Assembly (NCBI RefSeq): GCF_015751905.1
Contig: NZ_JADOUF010000001.1
Coordinates: 8,369,501-8,433,500 of the forward strand
DNA length: 64,000 bases
DNA from: Longispora fulva
GTDB lineage: Bacteria; Actinomycetota; Actinomycetes; Mycobacteriales; Micromonosporaceae
Direction: 5' to 3'
Under the pieces are notes generated by a model. That model did not search any database. It was not told where the DNA came from and saw only the letters and a list, made by a program, of their open reading frames with translations. A program made the position numbers and the translations under genes. Positions within the stretch are counted from its first letter, which is position 1, and every line of letters begins with the position of its first letter. Of the stretch, positions 25,583 to 32,630 are shown in pieces.

Positions 25583-26413
25583 CTACGAGTTGTGCCGGAA
25601 CGAGGTCAGCCAGCGGGTCGCGCCCCCGGTGACGTAGGGCGTGACGAACAGCGGCCGGTCCTGCGGCGCGAGCAGCGCGTAGTTGACCAGGTCGGTCGGG
25701 GTCGTGAAGTCCTTCACCCGGCCGTCGGCGGGGCTCTGCGCGACCGAGGCCACGTTGAACGAGCCGTCCGGGTTCTGGCTCACGTCGAGGACGGACTGGC
25801 CACCGCACACGTTGTTCAGGGCGGCGCGGCTGATCCCCGCGTACCAGCACCAGCCCAGGCCCTCGTTGTTGTTCACGAAGATCACGACGAACTTGTTGGA
25901 GCCGTAGGACTCGATGTTCGTCAGCCGGCTCGTGGTCCCCAGGCACGCACCGATCCCGGTGAAGTCGGTGTCACACCAGCCCCAGGCCTTCGCGTTCGCC
26001 CCGGTGTTGGGGACCATGACGACGGCGTAGACGTTGCCGTAGCGCACCGCGCTGATCAGCCGCGCGTTGTTCTGCGACAGGTAGGTGGTCACCTGGCTCA
26101 TCGAGACGCCGTAGTACCACCACCAGCCGCTGGCGTACGAGCCGGTGTTCTTCACCATGGTCACCGAGAACCGCAGCGGCGAGGAGTCCACCACCCGCAG
26201 ATCGGTGATCCGGGCCCCGTTCATGTTCGCGTAGTTGCCCACCTGGGTGGCGTCCACGTTCTGGTACGTCCACCAGCTCGTCGGGGTCGAGATCATCCGG
26301 TCGTCCCCGGCCCCCGGGTACGCGTTGGCCGTCCCCGCCATGCCCATCATCAGGGCCACACCGGCGGCGGCCGCGACGAGGAGCCTGGCCATCCGGCGCA
26401 TCGGAGTCGTCAT
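25583..26413 (-). CDS. secreted repeat protein, copy B
   Basis: 276-residue paralogue of the neighbouring gene. The ATG at 26413 has GGAGG eight bases upstream and begins MTTPMRRMARLLVAAAAGVALMMGMAGTANA, a signal peptide. From TSWWTYQNVDA to TRWLTSFRHNS it aligns with copy A without large gaps, including WWWYYGVSMSQV, GWCDTDFTGIG, GWCWYAGISRAALNNVCGGQ and VLDVSQNPDG. Blocks are identical over tens of residues, implying a recent tandem duplication; the signal peptides and the first mature residues differ. Function unknown. Confidence 0.87.
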   Translation of the reverse strand: MTTPMRRMARLLVAAAAGVALMMGMAGTANAYPGAGDDRMISTPTSWWTYQNVDATQVGNYANMNGARITDLRVVDSSPLRFSVTMVKNTGSYASGWWWYYGVSMSQVTTYLSQNNARLISAVRYGNVYAVVMVPNTGANAKAWGWCDTDFTGIGACLGTTSRLTNIESYGSNKFVVIFVNNNEGLGWCWYAGISRAALNNVCGGQSVLDVSQNPDGSFNVASVAQSPADGRVKDFTTPTDLVNYALLAPQDRPLFVTPYVTGGATRWLTSFRHNS

Positions 26414-26477
26414 GTCGAAACCTCCAGTTGTCGTTGTCGGCGAGGTCCGCCGCTGGGGACAACCCTCGGCGCGGGGC

Positions 26478-26495
26478 GTTGTGGGGGTGTTGTGC
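26478..26495 (-). promoter_or_regulatory. SARP-type heptamer repeats, copy B
   Basis: On the minus strand GCACAAC (26489-26495) and CCACAAC (26478-26484) repeat with an 11-bp period and four-base spacer, about 65 bp upstream of copy B. I see no convincing -10 at the expected distance here. Confidence 0.45.
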
Positions 26496-26663
26496 GCGGG
26501 ATGTGCCCAGGTCGGGGCCTGTCCCGGGGACCTCGCGGTCGCCCAGCCGCTGCGCGGAGAGGGAGAGACGCGGCGTAACCGAATGATGCATTGGTCTTTC
26601 CCTTGGCCGGTCGGCGACCCGTCATGGCCCCGCGCCATTGTGGGGGGTCGATAGATTGGGGTC

Positions 26664-27218
26664 ATGGTGAGGGTTCTGGACCAACTTCCGGCGTTGATCG
26701 GGCTGACGGGTGTCGTCATCGGGGGCCTGGGGACGCTGCTGACCACCCGTCTCAACGAGCGGTCGAAATGGCAACGGGAGCAGCGGGTCCGCTGGGACGC
26801 GCGCCGCCTGGACACCTACATCGCCTACGCCGCGGTGCTGAAGGAGCTCTACGCGGTGGCGACCCGGATGACCGCCGTCCACCGGGGAAGCGCCACCACC
26901 CAGGTGATGGACCATGCCGTCGGCCTGGAGACGCTCGCGCTGACCGACCTGCGGCGCACCCGGGAGTGGGAGTCCATGCTCCTGCTCGGCGACGAGCCGA
27001 CCGTGGTCGCAGCCCGGAACTGGTGGCTCGCGATCGTCCGGACGGAACGGATCGCCCGCCAGCTGCCCGCCTTCGAGCGGCCGGAGTGGGATCTGGCGGT
27101 CGAGGGCGTCGACGCGGCGCGGGACCAGTTCTACGCGGCGGCCAGGGCGAGCCTGTCGGTCGACGGCGGGTCGGTGGCCCAGCAGCCTTATCTGCGCACG
27201 AAGCCGTGGCGTTCCTGA
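26664..27218 (+). CDS. hypothetical protein with N-terminal membrane anchor
   Basis: 184 residues. A hydrophobic N-terminal helix (LPALIGLTGVVIGGLGTLLTTRL) is followed by a basic, helical cytoplasmic part (NERSKWQREQRVRWDARRLDTYIAYAAVLKELYAVATRM). This is a common actinobacterial layout in which a membrane-bound helical bundle follows the segment LxxRxxxxxxRxxRWDxRRLxxYxxY. No catalytic motif. Function unknown. It is divergent from secreted copy B; the 250-bp gap holds the heptamer repeats. Confidence 0.7.
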   Translation: MVRVLDQLPALIGLTGVVIGGLGTLLTTRLNERSKWQREQRVRWDARRLDTYIAYAAVLKELYAVATRMTAVHRGSATTQVMDHAVGLETLALTDLRRTREWESMLLLGDEPTVVAARNWWLAIVRTERIARQLPAFERPEWDLAVEGVDAARDQFYAAARASLSVDGGSVAQQPYLRTKPWRS

Positions 27219-27328
27219 CGGAGCTGACCCGCCGAGGGGTCTCCGCCGGGGCGCACAGCCGGTCCCGTGCCCTGGCAGACAGTCCGTGCGGCCCGTCGGG
27301 GCCCTTTTGATGAGCTCCTGCTGTTACT

Positions 27329-27378
27329 CAGCTGCTGTACCGGCAGCAAAAGGCCGTCTCCGACTCGCGGAAACGGCC
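27329..27378 (-). terminator. second tRNA-operon terminator (inverted copy of the one at 29836)
   Basis: Read leftwards, arms 27368-27378 and 27352-27362 form an 11-bp stem (GGCCGTTTCCG) followed by TTTT. This 50-base stretch, including a CAGCAGCTG tail, is almost identical to 29836-29886 in the opposite orientation. Another hairpin (27382-27391 with 27419-27428) lies just before it. Confidence 0.75.
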
Positions 27379-27444
27379 AACCTCGGTCCGCCAAGTACGC
27401 CTGGAATCGCCGTTTCCTGCGGACCGAGTGCGGACGGAAAACCT

Positions 27445-27479
27445 TGAGGCCAGTTTCCGAATTCCGGAAACTGGCCTCA
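27445..27479 (-). terminator. first tRNA-operon terminator
   Basis: A perfect 15-bp stem (27445-27459 with 27465-27479) with a five-base loop lies just beyond tRNA-Val; read leftwards it is followed by GGTTTTCC. Confidence 0.8.
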
Positions 27480-27496
27480 GACGTGCATCTTGCTGG

Positions 27497-27568
27497 TGGG
27501 CGTAACAGGGATTGAACCTGTGACCTCTTCCGTGTCAGGGAAGCGCTCTCCCGCTGAGCTATACGCCC
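27497..27568 (-). tRNA. tRNA-Val (GAC)
   Basis: Full cloverleaf on the minus strand: acceptor GGGCGTA/TACGCCC, D arm GCTCAGCGGGAGAGC, anticodon loop CTGACAC (GAC), T arm ACAGGTTCAATCCCTGT, discriminator A. CCA is encoded (27494-27496). Last of three tRNAs transcribed leftwards. Confidence 0.98.
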
Positions 27569-27580
27569 TTGCTCGTGCAG

Positions 27581-27651
27581 AGGTGGAGACGGGATTTGAA
27601 CCCGTGTACACGGCTTTGCAGGCCGTTGCCTCGCCTCTCGGCCACTCCACC
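27581..27651 (-). tRNA. tRNA-Cys (GCA)
   Basis: 71-nt cloverleaf on the minus strand: acceptor GGTGGAG/CTCCACC, anticodon loop containing GCA, T arm ACGGGTTCAAATCCCGT, discriminator U; CCA not encoded. Middle gene of the cluster. Confidence 0.98.
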
Positions 27652-27668
27652 GAGTGATACCTCTGTCG

Positions 27669-27741
27669 AGCGGATGACGAGATTCGAACTCGCGACCCTC
27701 ACCTTGGCAAGGTGATGCGCTACCAGCTGCGCTACATCCGC
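27669..27741 (-). tRNA. tRNA-Gly (GCC)
   Basis: 73-nt cloverleaf on the minus strand: acceptor GCGGATG/CATCCGC, anticodon stem-loop CACCTTGCCAAGGTG (GCC), T arm GCGAGTTCGAATCTCGT, discriminator U; CCA not encoded. First gene of the leftward tRNA unit. Confidence 0.98.
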
Positions 27742-27891
27742 ACTTTGTTGCTTTTGTTATTTCTGTCCGCTTGTCCGCCTTGCGGCGTTCCTCGCTGACT
27801 GGAGAAACTTTAGCCGAGGGACCTCCGGCTCGCAAACCGGGGGTACCCACCGTGTCGGCGGCCCCCCGCCGGGCGTGCCCCGCCGTGTCGG

Positions 27892-28608
27892 ATGCCGAAC
27901 TACGCCGTTAAGCCCATCATGGAACTTTTCAGCCCCGAGCTCGAGCGGTTGGCCGCGGCCCGCTCCGCGGTCATGATGGAGCAGTTGGAGACCCTGAACG
28001 CGTACCTGCCCGGCGGCGACTGGACCGTCGACCTGGAGACGTGCACGTTCACGATGGGGGCGGCCGAGCTGCGGTGCAGCCTGCTGGCCAGCTACGCGAT
28101 CCACAACGGCACCTTCCTGTGGTCCTGGGGCAACCCGGGCTACGGGCTCGACCACGTCGCCACCCAGGCGGTGCTGCGGCTCACCGACATCGGTCGGATC
28201 TGGGAGATCCCGGAGATCATGGAGAACACCCTCGACCTCAGCGGCCGCAGGGACCCGGTGATGGCCGCCGAGCGGATGGTGATGGCGGCCACGGCGCTGC
28301 TGGAGTGCCGCGGGTACCTGGGCCTGCCGTACGAGGGCGGCAAGTTCTTCGTCGTGTTCGACGATCCCCGGGTGCCCACCGGGCGGTTCGACCCGATCAG
28401 CGCCGCCCGGCGGTTGATCTCCGCTGTCGGGGTGTTCCCGACGGACCACCGGCTGACCGTGACCCGGTACCTGGAGCATCACGGCATTCCGTACACCGAC
28501 ACCTACAACGGGCTGCGGGTGGACCTGGGCGACGGCAGCAGCGCGAAGGTGGACTTCAGCCCTGAGGGCAAGTTCCTGATGTGGCAGTCGAGCGTGACGG
28601 CGGCGTAG
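27892..28608 (+). CDS. DUF6882-like protein
   Basis: 238-residue soluble protein. SYAIHNGTFLWSWGNPGY in the middle and a helical N-terminus resemble the DUF6882 family as I remember it; the family is found scattered in bacteria, sometimes beside secretion or immunity genes, with no known activity. ATG 27892 and ATG 27919 (MELFSPELERLAAA) are both possible. It stands alone, between the tRNA cluster and the convergent SsgA-like gene. Confidence 0.75.
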   Translation: MPNYAVKPIMELFSPELERLAAARSAVMMEQLETLNAYLPGGDWTVDLETCTFTMGAAELRCSLLASYAIHNGTFLWSWGNPGYGLDHVATQAVLRLTDIGRIWEIPEIMENTLDLSGRRDPVMAAERMVMAATALLECRGYLGLPYEGGKFFVVFDDPRVPTGRFDPISAARRLISAVGVFPTDHRLTVTRYLEHHGIPYTDTYNGLRVDLGDGSSAKVDFSPEGKFLMWQSSVTAA

Positions 28609-28651
28609 CCACGCGGCGGCTAGCCCTGCGGAAAGAGCGCGGCACGACGAA

Positions 28652-28677
28652 GGGGCCCCTCCTCACGGAAGGGCCCC
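28652..28677. terminator. hairpin between DUF6882-like and SsgA-like genes
   Basis: GGGGCCC (28652-28658) pairs with GGGCCCC (28671-28677) around a 12-base loop between two convergent genes. Confidence 0.55.
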
Positions 28678-28689
28678 GATGTCCGTTAC

Positions 28690-29121
28690 TCAGCGTGCCG
28701 ACAACAACCGGGCGACGGCGGCGTCCACATCCAGGTGGTCGCTCTCCTTACCCCTCGGCACCACCACGTAGGTCCGGCGGAGGAAGCGGACGAGCACGCT
28801 CCTCGGTACCTCGAAAAGGGCGTTTCCATCCGGGGACGACAGCGCCAGGGCGACGAACTCACCCCTCGGCGTCGACCACGGCCAGACCCGCACGTCGCCG
28901 ATGCCCGCCGGCTCGTCCAACCCCTTGACCAACAGGTCGCGGGCGAAGGACCAGCTCACAGGTTCACCGCCGACCGTCTCCGCGTGGAACAGGACATGGA
29001 CCGCGTACGGATCGAGCGGGTCGTAGCGCAGACTCGCGCGGACCGGCAGCGCGGTCGCGTCAGGCGCGACCAGCCGCAGAGACGTCTCGACCTCCACGGT
29101 CGCGGGACGTAGAACCCCCAT
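28690..29121 (-). CDS. SsgA family sporulation/cell division regulator
   Basis: 143-residue SsgA-like protein. VEVETSLRLVAPDATALPVRASLRYDPLDPYAVHVLFH and SWSFARDLLVKGLDEPAGIGDVRVWPW are the family core, closest in layout to SsgB. SsgB-type proteins recruit FtsZ to septum sites during sporulation-specific division in filamentous actinomycetes, so this gene argues for a sporulating organism. ATG 29121 is preceded by GGTGAGG; an in-frame GTG at 29130 is an alternative. Monocistronic. Confidence 0.92.
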   Translation of the reverse strand: MGVLRPATVEVETSLRLVAPDATALPVRASLRYDPLDPYAVHVLFHAETVGGEPVSWSFARDLLVKGLDEPAGIGDVRVWPWSTPRGEFVALALSSPDGNALFEVPRSVLVRFLRRTYVVVPRGKESDHLDVDAAVARLLSAR

Positions 29122-29319
29122 CGACCTCACCCCCAGGCAACGGCGACGAGACGCCCCGCGCGCCCCGCATTCTCACACTCGGGTGATACCCCCCGTCACG
29201 CCCCGTCATACGCTGGTCTCGACCCGTAGTGGAGTCCGGTTCTGAAAGTAGCGCCTCCGGAGGCTCAGCGGGGCCCCAAAGACCAAAACTTATGGGGTAC
29301 GTTCCGGAGGGTGACAGGC

Positions 29320-29700
29320 GTGGAGCAGCGAAACTGGCTGGACCGGATCAGGGACAAGCCGGGCGGCCGGATCGCCGTCAAGATCACGGTCACCGTCGTG
29401 GGCGTGGTGGTGATCATCGTGGGCGCGGTCCTGATCCCGCTGCCCGGCCCCGGCTGGCTGATCGTCCTCGCCGGGCTGGCGATCCTGGCGATCGAGTTCC
29501 ACTGGGCCCGGCGCCTCCTGGCCTTCGCGCGCCGCCAGCTCGACCGGTGGACGGCGTGGGTGAAACGGCAGCACCCGGGGATCCGTTTCCTGATCGGGGC
29601 GGTCGGGCTGGTGTTCGTGTGGGCCGTGGTGTGGGCTTCGGTGAAGGTCAGCCTCGGGGTGGATCTGTGGCGCGAGGCGCGGGAGTGGGTGCGGGGGTGA
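29320..29700 (+). CDS. PGPGW-motif transmembrane protein (TIGR02611)
   Basis: 126-residue membrane protein with three helices: VKITVTVVGVVVIIVGAVLIPLPGPGWLIVLAGLAILAI contains the defining PGPGW motif between the first two, and RFLIGAVGLVFVWAVVWAS is the third. GTG 29320 is nine bases after GGAGG, better than GTG 29311, which touches it. Function unknown; widespread in actinobacteria. Ends 51 bp before tRNA-Val(CAC). Confidence 0.88.
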   Translation: MEQRNWLDRIRDKPGGRIAVKITVTVVGVVVIIVGAVLIPLPGPGWLIVLAGLAILAIEFHWARRLLAFARRQLDRWTAWVKRQHPGIRFLIGAVGLVFVWAVVWASVKVSLGVDLWREAREWVRG

Positions 29701-29751
29701 CCCCGGATTCGCGGGGCGAGGTGGGTGTCGGGTAATGTAACCACTCGTTGC

Positions 29752-29823
29752 GGGCGTATAGCTCAGTGGGAGAGCGCTTCGTTCACACCGAAGAGGTCGC
29801 AGGTTCGAAACCTGCTACGCCCA
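29752..29823 (+). tRNA. tRNA-Val (CAC)
   Basis: 72-nt cloverleaf: acceptor GGGCGTA/TACGCCC, D arm GCTCAGTGGGAGAGC, anticodon loop TTCACAC (CAC), T arm GCAGGTTCGAAACCTGC, discriminator A; CCA not encoded. Followed by an ideal terminator and then a gene of unusual composition. Confidence 0.98.
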
Positions 29824-29834
29824 CCGCAGCTCAG

Positions 29835-29867
29835 AGGCCGTTTCCGCCAGTCGGAGACGGCCTTTTT
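29835..29867 (+). terminator. intrinsic terminator after tRNA-Val (CAC)
   Basis: Arms 29835-29846 and 29852-29863 form a 12-bp stem with one G-U pair, then TTTTT. The hairpin and about 20 bases downstream (to 29886) recur inverted at 27329-27378. Confidence 0.92.
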
Positions 29868-29947
29868 GCTGCCGGTACAGCAGCTGGGTGGACAGGTGCC
29901 TCGCATGGTCGGTGCGCCGCGTGGCTGGCGCGCTCGGCCAGGTGTGA

Positions 29948-29977
29948 ATTATAGCTGCAACTATAATAGTTGCTGCT
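29948..29977 (+). promoter_or_regulatory. AT-rich palindromic promoter/operator of the ATPase gene
   Basis: A perfect TATAAT (29962-29967) lies 22 bases before the GTG at 29989. It sits inside nested palindromes: ATTATAG/CTATAAT (29948-29954, 29961-29967), and a wider one centred on 29965 whose 12-base arms (29953-29964, 29966-29977) differ at one position. This is a likely repressor site over the -10, in an AT-rich island unlike its surroundings. Confidence 0.6.
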
Positions 29978-29988
29978 ATCATGCTTGG

Positions 29989-31449
29989 GTGACGAGTTGG
30001 GTAAAGCCCGCAGACCTGCATGCCCGGGACTGGGAGTGGCAGACGCTGAGCGACTTTGCCGTCAGCGACGTGTCGGGTGCCAGTCTTGGTCTGGTCTACG
30101 GCCGGCGCCGGCAGGGTAAGACTCTGCTGTTGGAGTTGCTGGCTGAGGCGTCTGGTGGCTTCATGTACGGCGCGCAGCAGCAGACCGAGGCGCAGAATCT
30201 CGCCGACCTGGGTGTGGCGTACGCCAGGCACGTCGGTGCGCCGGCGCCGGTGTCCTTCGCTGACTGGCGTCATGCCCTCGACGCGTTGCTGGCTCTGGAG
30301 GGCCCGGTCATCATCGACGAGTTCCCGTACCTGGTGTCGACGACCCCGGCGCTGCCGTCCCAGCTGCAGCTCGCCCTGAGCCCTTGGGGTGCTGCCAAAC
30401 GGGAGGGGCGGTCACGGCTGATCCTGTGTGGGAGTGCGTTGAGCACCATGCGGGGCCTGCTGTCCGGCGGTGCGCCGTTGCGTGGCCGGGCGACGATGGA
30501 GCTGCTGGTCCGGCCGTTCTGGTTTCGGGAGGCGGCTGGCTTCTGGGGTCTATCCGATGATCCGGATCTGGCGTTTCGGGTCCATGCCCTCGTGGGGGGC
30601 ACGCCGGCGTACCTGGAGATGTCGGGTGGTGCGCCGCGTTCGGCGCGGGACTTTGACGCCTGGGTGTGTCGGGCGTTGCTGAGCCCGGCGAGTGCGATGT
30701 TCCGGGAGGGGAACCTGTTGTTGCGGGAGGAGCCGGAAATCTCGGACCCTACGTCGTACGCCAGTGTGTTGACGGCGGTGAGCATGGGCCGGATCCGGCG
30801 CACGGAGATCGCGGCGACATTGGGGAGACCGGCTACCGCGATCGCTCACCCGTTGGCGGGGCTGGAGGACATCGGGCTGCTGGAGCGGGTAGAAGACGCG
30901 TTCAAGTCCCGACGTGGCACCTTCCGTATCTCAGATCCGGTCGTTCGGCTCCACCAACTCGTCATTTCCAGGGACGAGGGCCGGTTGGTGCGGCGGGAGG
31001 CCGAGCGGGTGTGGGCCGAGGCGGCCGACACCGTGGCGTCGAAGATGTACGGCCCGCACCTGGAAGATCTGGCTCGCGAGTGGGTGCTCTCCCATGCCGA
31101 TGTCGACACGCTCGGTGGCAGACCAAGCTGGGTGCGTCCGGCGACGCTGTCCTGCCGTGAGCATCAACAAGGTCACGAACTCGACATCGTCGCCATGAGA
31201 TCTACGCCGTTCGACGGGGACCACGTGTTGGCGATCGGCGAGGTGAAGGCCACGGGCAAGCCGATGGACCTGCCAGCTCTGGAGCGGTTGATCCACTTGA
31301 GGGATCTCGCTCCCTCTGACCGGGTCCGTGATCTACCGCGGATCCTGATGTTCAGTCGCGCCGGATTCACCAAAGCGCTACTGAAGATCGCGGACGACAG
31401 GCAGGATCTTGAACTGGTCGACATGACACGGCTGTACCAAGGGAATTGA
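29989..31449 (+). CDS. AAA ATPase with DUF234 (PD-(D/E)XK-like) C-terminus
   Basis: 486-residue ATPase of the prokaryotic STAND-like 'DUF234' group. Walker A is VYGRRRQGKTLLL (~residue 36), Walker B is GPVIIDEFPYLV, and sensor ILCGSALSTM follows. After a winged-helix stretch (RIRRTEIAATLG) comes the DUF234 domain, with the nuclease-like triad ELDIVAM..AIGEVKA (D, then ExK). The group is often seen in mobile or defence-like settings; target unknown. Codon use is less GC-biased than in neighbours and it sits directly beyond a tRNA gene, suggesting acquisition. GTG 29989 precedes VTSWVKPADLHARDWEW. Confidence 0.88.
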   Translation: MTSWVKPADLHARDWEWQTLSDFAVSDVSGASLGLVYGRRRQGKTLLLELLAEASGGFMYGAQQQTEAQNLADLGVAYARHVGAPAPVSFADWRHALDALLALEGPVIIDEFPYLVSTTPALPSQLQLALSPWGAAKREGRSRLILCGSALSTMRGLLSGGAPLRGRATMELLVRPFWFREAAGFWGLSDDPDLAFRVHALVGGTPAYLEMSGGAPRSARDFDAWVCRALLSPASAMFREGNLLLREEPEISDPTSYASVLTAVSMGRIRRTEIAATLGRPATAIAHPLAGLEDIGLLERVEDAFKSRRGTFRISDPVVRLHQLVISRDEGRLVRREAERVWAEAADTVASKMYGPHLEDLAREWVLSHADVDTLGGRPSWVRPATLSCREHQQGHELDIVAMRSTPFDGDHVLAIGEVKATGKPMDLPALERLIHLRDLAPSDRVRDLPRILMFSRAGFTKALLKIADDRQDLELVDMTRLYQGN

Positions 31450-31594
31450 GGCTCCGGTGCACCGGTCTACGCTGCGGGCGTCAACGTCAGGCCAGCCTGC
31501 TGGCCGTTTCCGACAGACCTCCCTGCTCCAGTGGATCCAAGGCCAGACACGTCTGTGGGCCGCGTGGTCGCGCACCAGTAAGACGTGCGGCAGA

Positions 31595-31623
31595 GCCCGG
31601 ATTCGCACCATGGGAATCCGGGC
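31595..31623 (+). terminator. hairpin after the ATPase gene
   Basis: GCCCGGATTC (31595-31604) pairs perfectly with 31614-31623 around nine bases. It lies in a 213-bp gap that otherwise holds nothing I can name, between convergent genes. Confidence 0.55.
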
Positions 31624-31662
31624 TACTCGGCGGCCGTTGCCGTCGCCCTGGGACGTCGGCCG

Positions 31663-32199
31663 TCAGTCCGGCACGGTGTCCTGGCCGGGCTGGCGCAGCG
31701 CGCGGCCCCGGATCCCCCGGAGCCACACGTGCCGGATGAGCCCGCTGCCGCCCCGGATGACGCACCAGTACCCGGCGAACAGTCGGCGGGACCGGGCGTC
31801 GGTGGCCAGGACCCGGGTCTCGGTGGTCAGCCGGCCGTCCGCGTACCGGAGATTGCAGGCCATGGCGATGTGTCCCGGCTCGTCGAAGTCCTTCAGCGGC
31901 CCGGTCACGGGGACGAAGGTCCGGTCGCCGAGGAACCGTTGGATCCCGCCGAGCACGAGCTCCTCGGCGGACCGGCCCACGATCGAGAACCCGGCCGTGG
32001 CGAACAGGTCGAGGACCTGGCCTTCGGCCGCCAGGCGGGCCGAGCCCAGGCTGAACAGGGCCATGATGGCCCGGAACGCCGGTACCTCGGCCCAGGTCAC
32101 GGTCTCTATGGCCAGCATCGCGGCCGCCGGGGACACGTCGAGGGCGACCCCGTGGCGTTCGCGCTTGTCCCAGGTGGGCAGGACGTCGTCGAGGATCAT
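31663..32199 (-). CDS. conserved hypothetical protein, SRPBCC-like
   Basis: 178 residues starting MILDDVLPTWDKRERHGVALDVSP. The middle VGRSAEELVLGGIQRF, the strand RLTTETRVLATDARSRRLFAGYW and the closing helix GLIRHVWLRGIRGRA recall a widespread bacterial family that I believe has a START/SRPBCC-type lipid-binding fold; I cannot name a function. It begins inside the stop of the upstream membrane-protein gene (ATGA), so the two are translated together. Confidence 0.78.
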   Translation of the reverse strand: MILDDVLPTWDKRERHGVALDVSPAAAMLAIETVTWAEVPAFRAIMALFSLGSARLAAEGQVLDLFATAGFSIVGRSAEELVLGGIQRFLGDRTFVPVTGPLKDFDEPGHIAMACNLRYADGRLTTETRVLATDARSRRLFAGYWCVIRGGSGLIRHVWLRGIRGRALRQPGQDTVPD

Positions 32200-32570
32200 G
32201 ACCGCGGGGCCGGGCGGCGGGCTGCGAACAGGGCCGCGACGCCGAGGGCGATCAGGAGCCAGCCGCCGGAGGCGGGCACCAGGACGGTGAGGGGTACGGC
32301 GATGGCGAGCGTCCACCCGCCGAAGCGGATCGGCAGCCGGCCGGTCTCCCGGACCGCCCAGCGTGCCAGCTCGCCGAGCGCCAGCAGGGCGAACCCGGTC
32401 ACCTCGAACCACAGCCACAGCATCCGTACGTCGTCGCCGGCGACGGCGTTGACGAAACCGTCCTCTGCGATGCCGGTCAGCGGGCTCGGGGAGCGGACGA
32501 CGAGGCCGAAGACGATGTGGATGACGGCGATGGCGTTGGTGAGGCGGGGGATCCAGCGGGTGAGTCTCAT
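32196..32570 (-). CDS. small membrane protein (DUF6463-like)
   Basis: 124 residues with four predicted helices: IPRLTNAIAVIHIVFGLVV, MLWLWFEVTGFALLALGELA, WTLAIAVPLTVLVPA and WLLIALGVAALFAA. MRLTRWIPRL and the overall pattern fit the DUF6463 membrane-protein family as I recall it. No catalytic motif. Operon with the SRPBCC-like gene. Confidence 0.75.
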   Translation of the reverse strand: MRLTRWIPRLTNAIAVIHIVFGLVVRSPSPLTGIAEDGFVNAVAGDDVRMLWLWFEVTGFALLALGELARWAVRETGRLPIRFGGWTLAIAVPLTVLVPASGGWLLIALGVAALFAARRPAPRS

Positions 32571-32630
32571 GCCCCTGACGATGCCCGCCGGCGGGGGGCG
32601 CGCGCGTCGGGCGCTGGTCGCGGCCGGGTG

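Noticed and set aside
27329..29886. Composite mobile element bounded by the inverted terminator copies
   Set aside because: No transposase or integrase lies between, and the enclosed genes look native; kept only as a rearrangement hint.
29725..29988. Upstream extension of the DUF234 ATPase frame
   Set aside because: It would run through tRNA-Val and its terminator; the promoter and GTG at 29989 give a sensible start.
31600..31625. Degenerate tRNA fragment or att site after the ATPase gene
   Set aside because: The GCCCGGATTC hairpin looks superficially like a T arm, but no match to the tRNA-Val 3' end could be seen.
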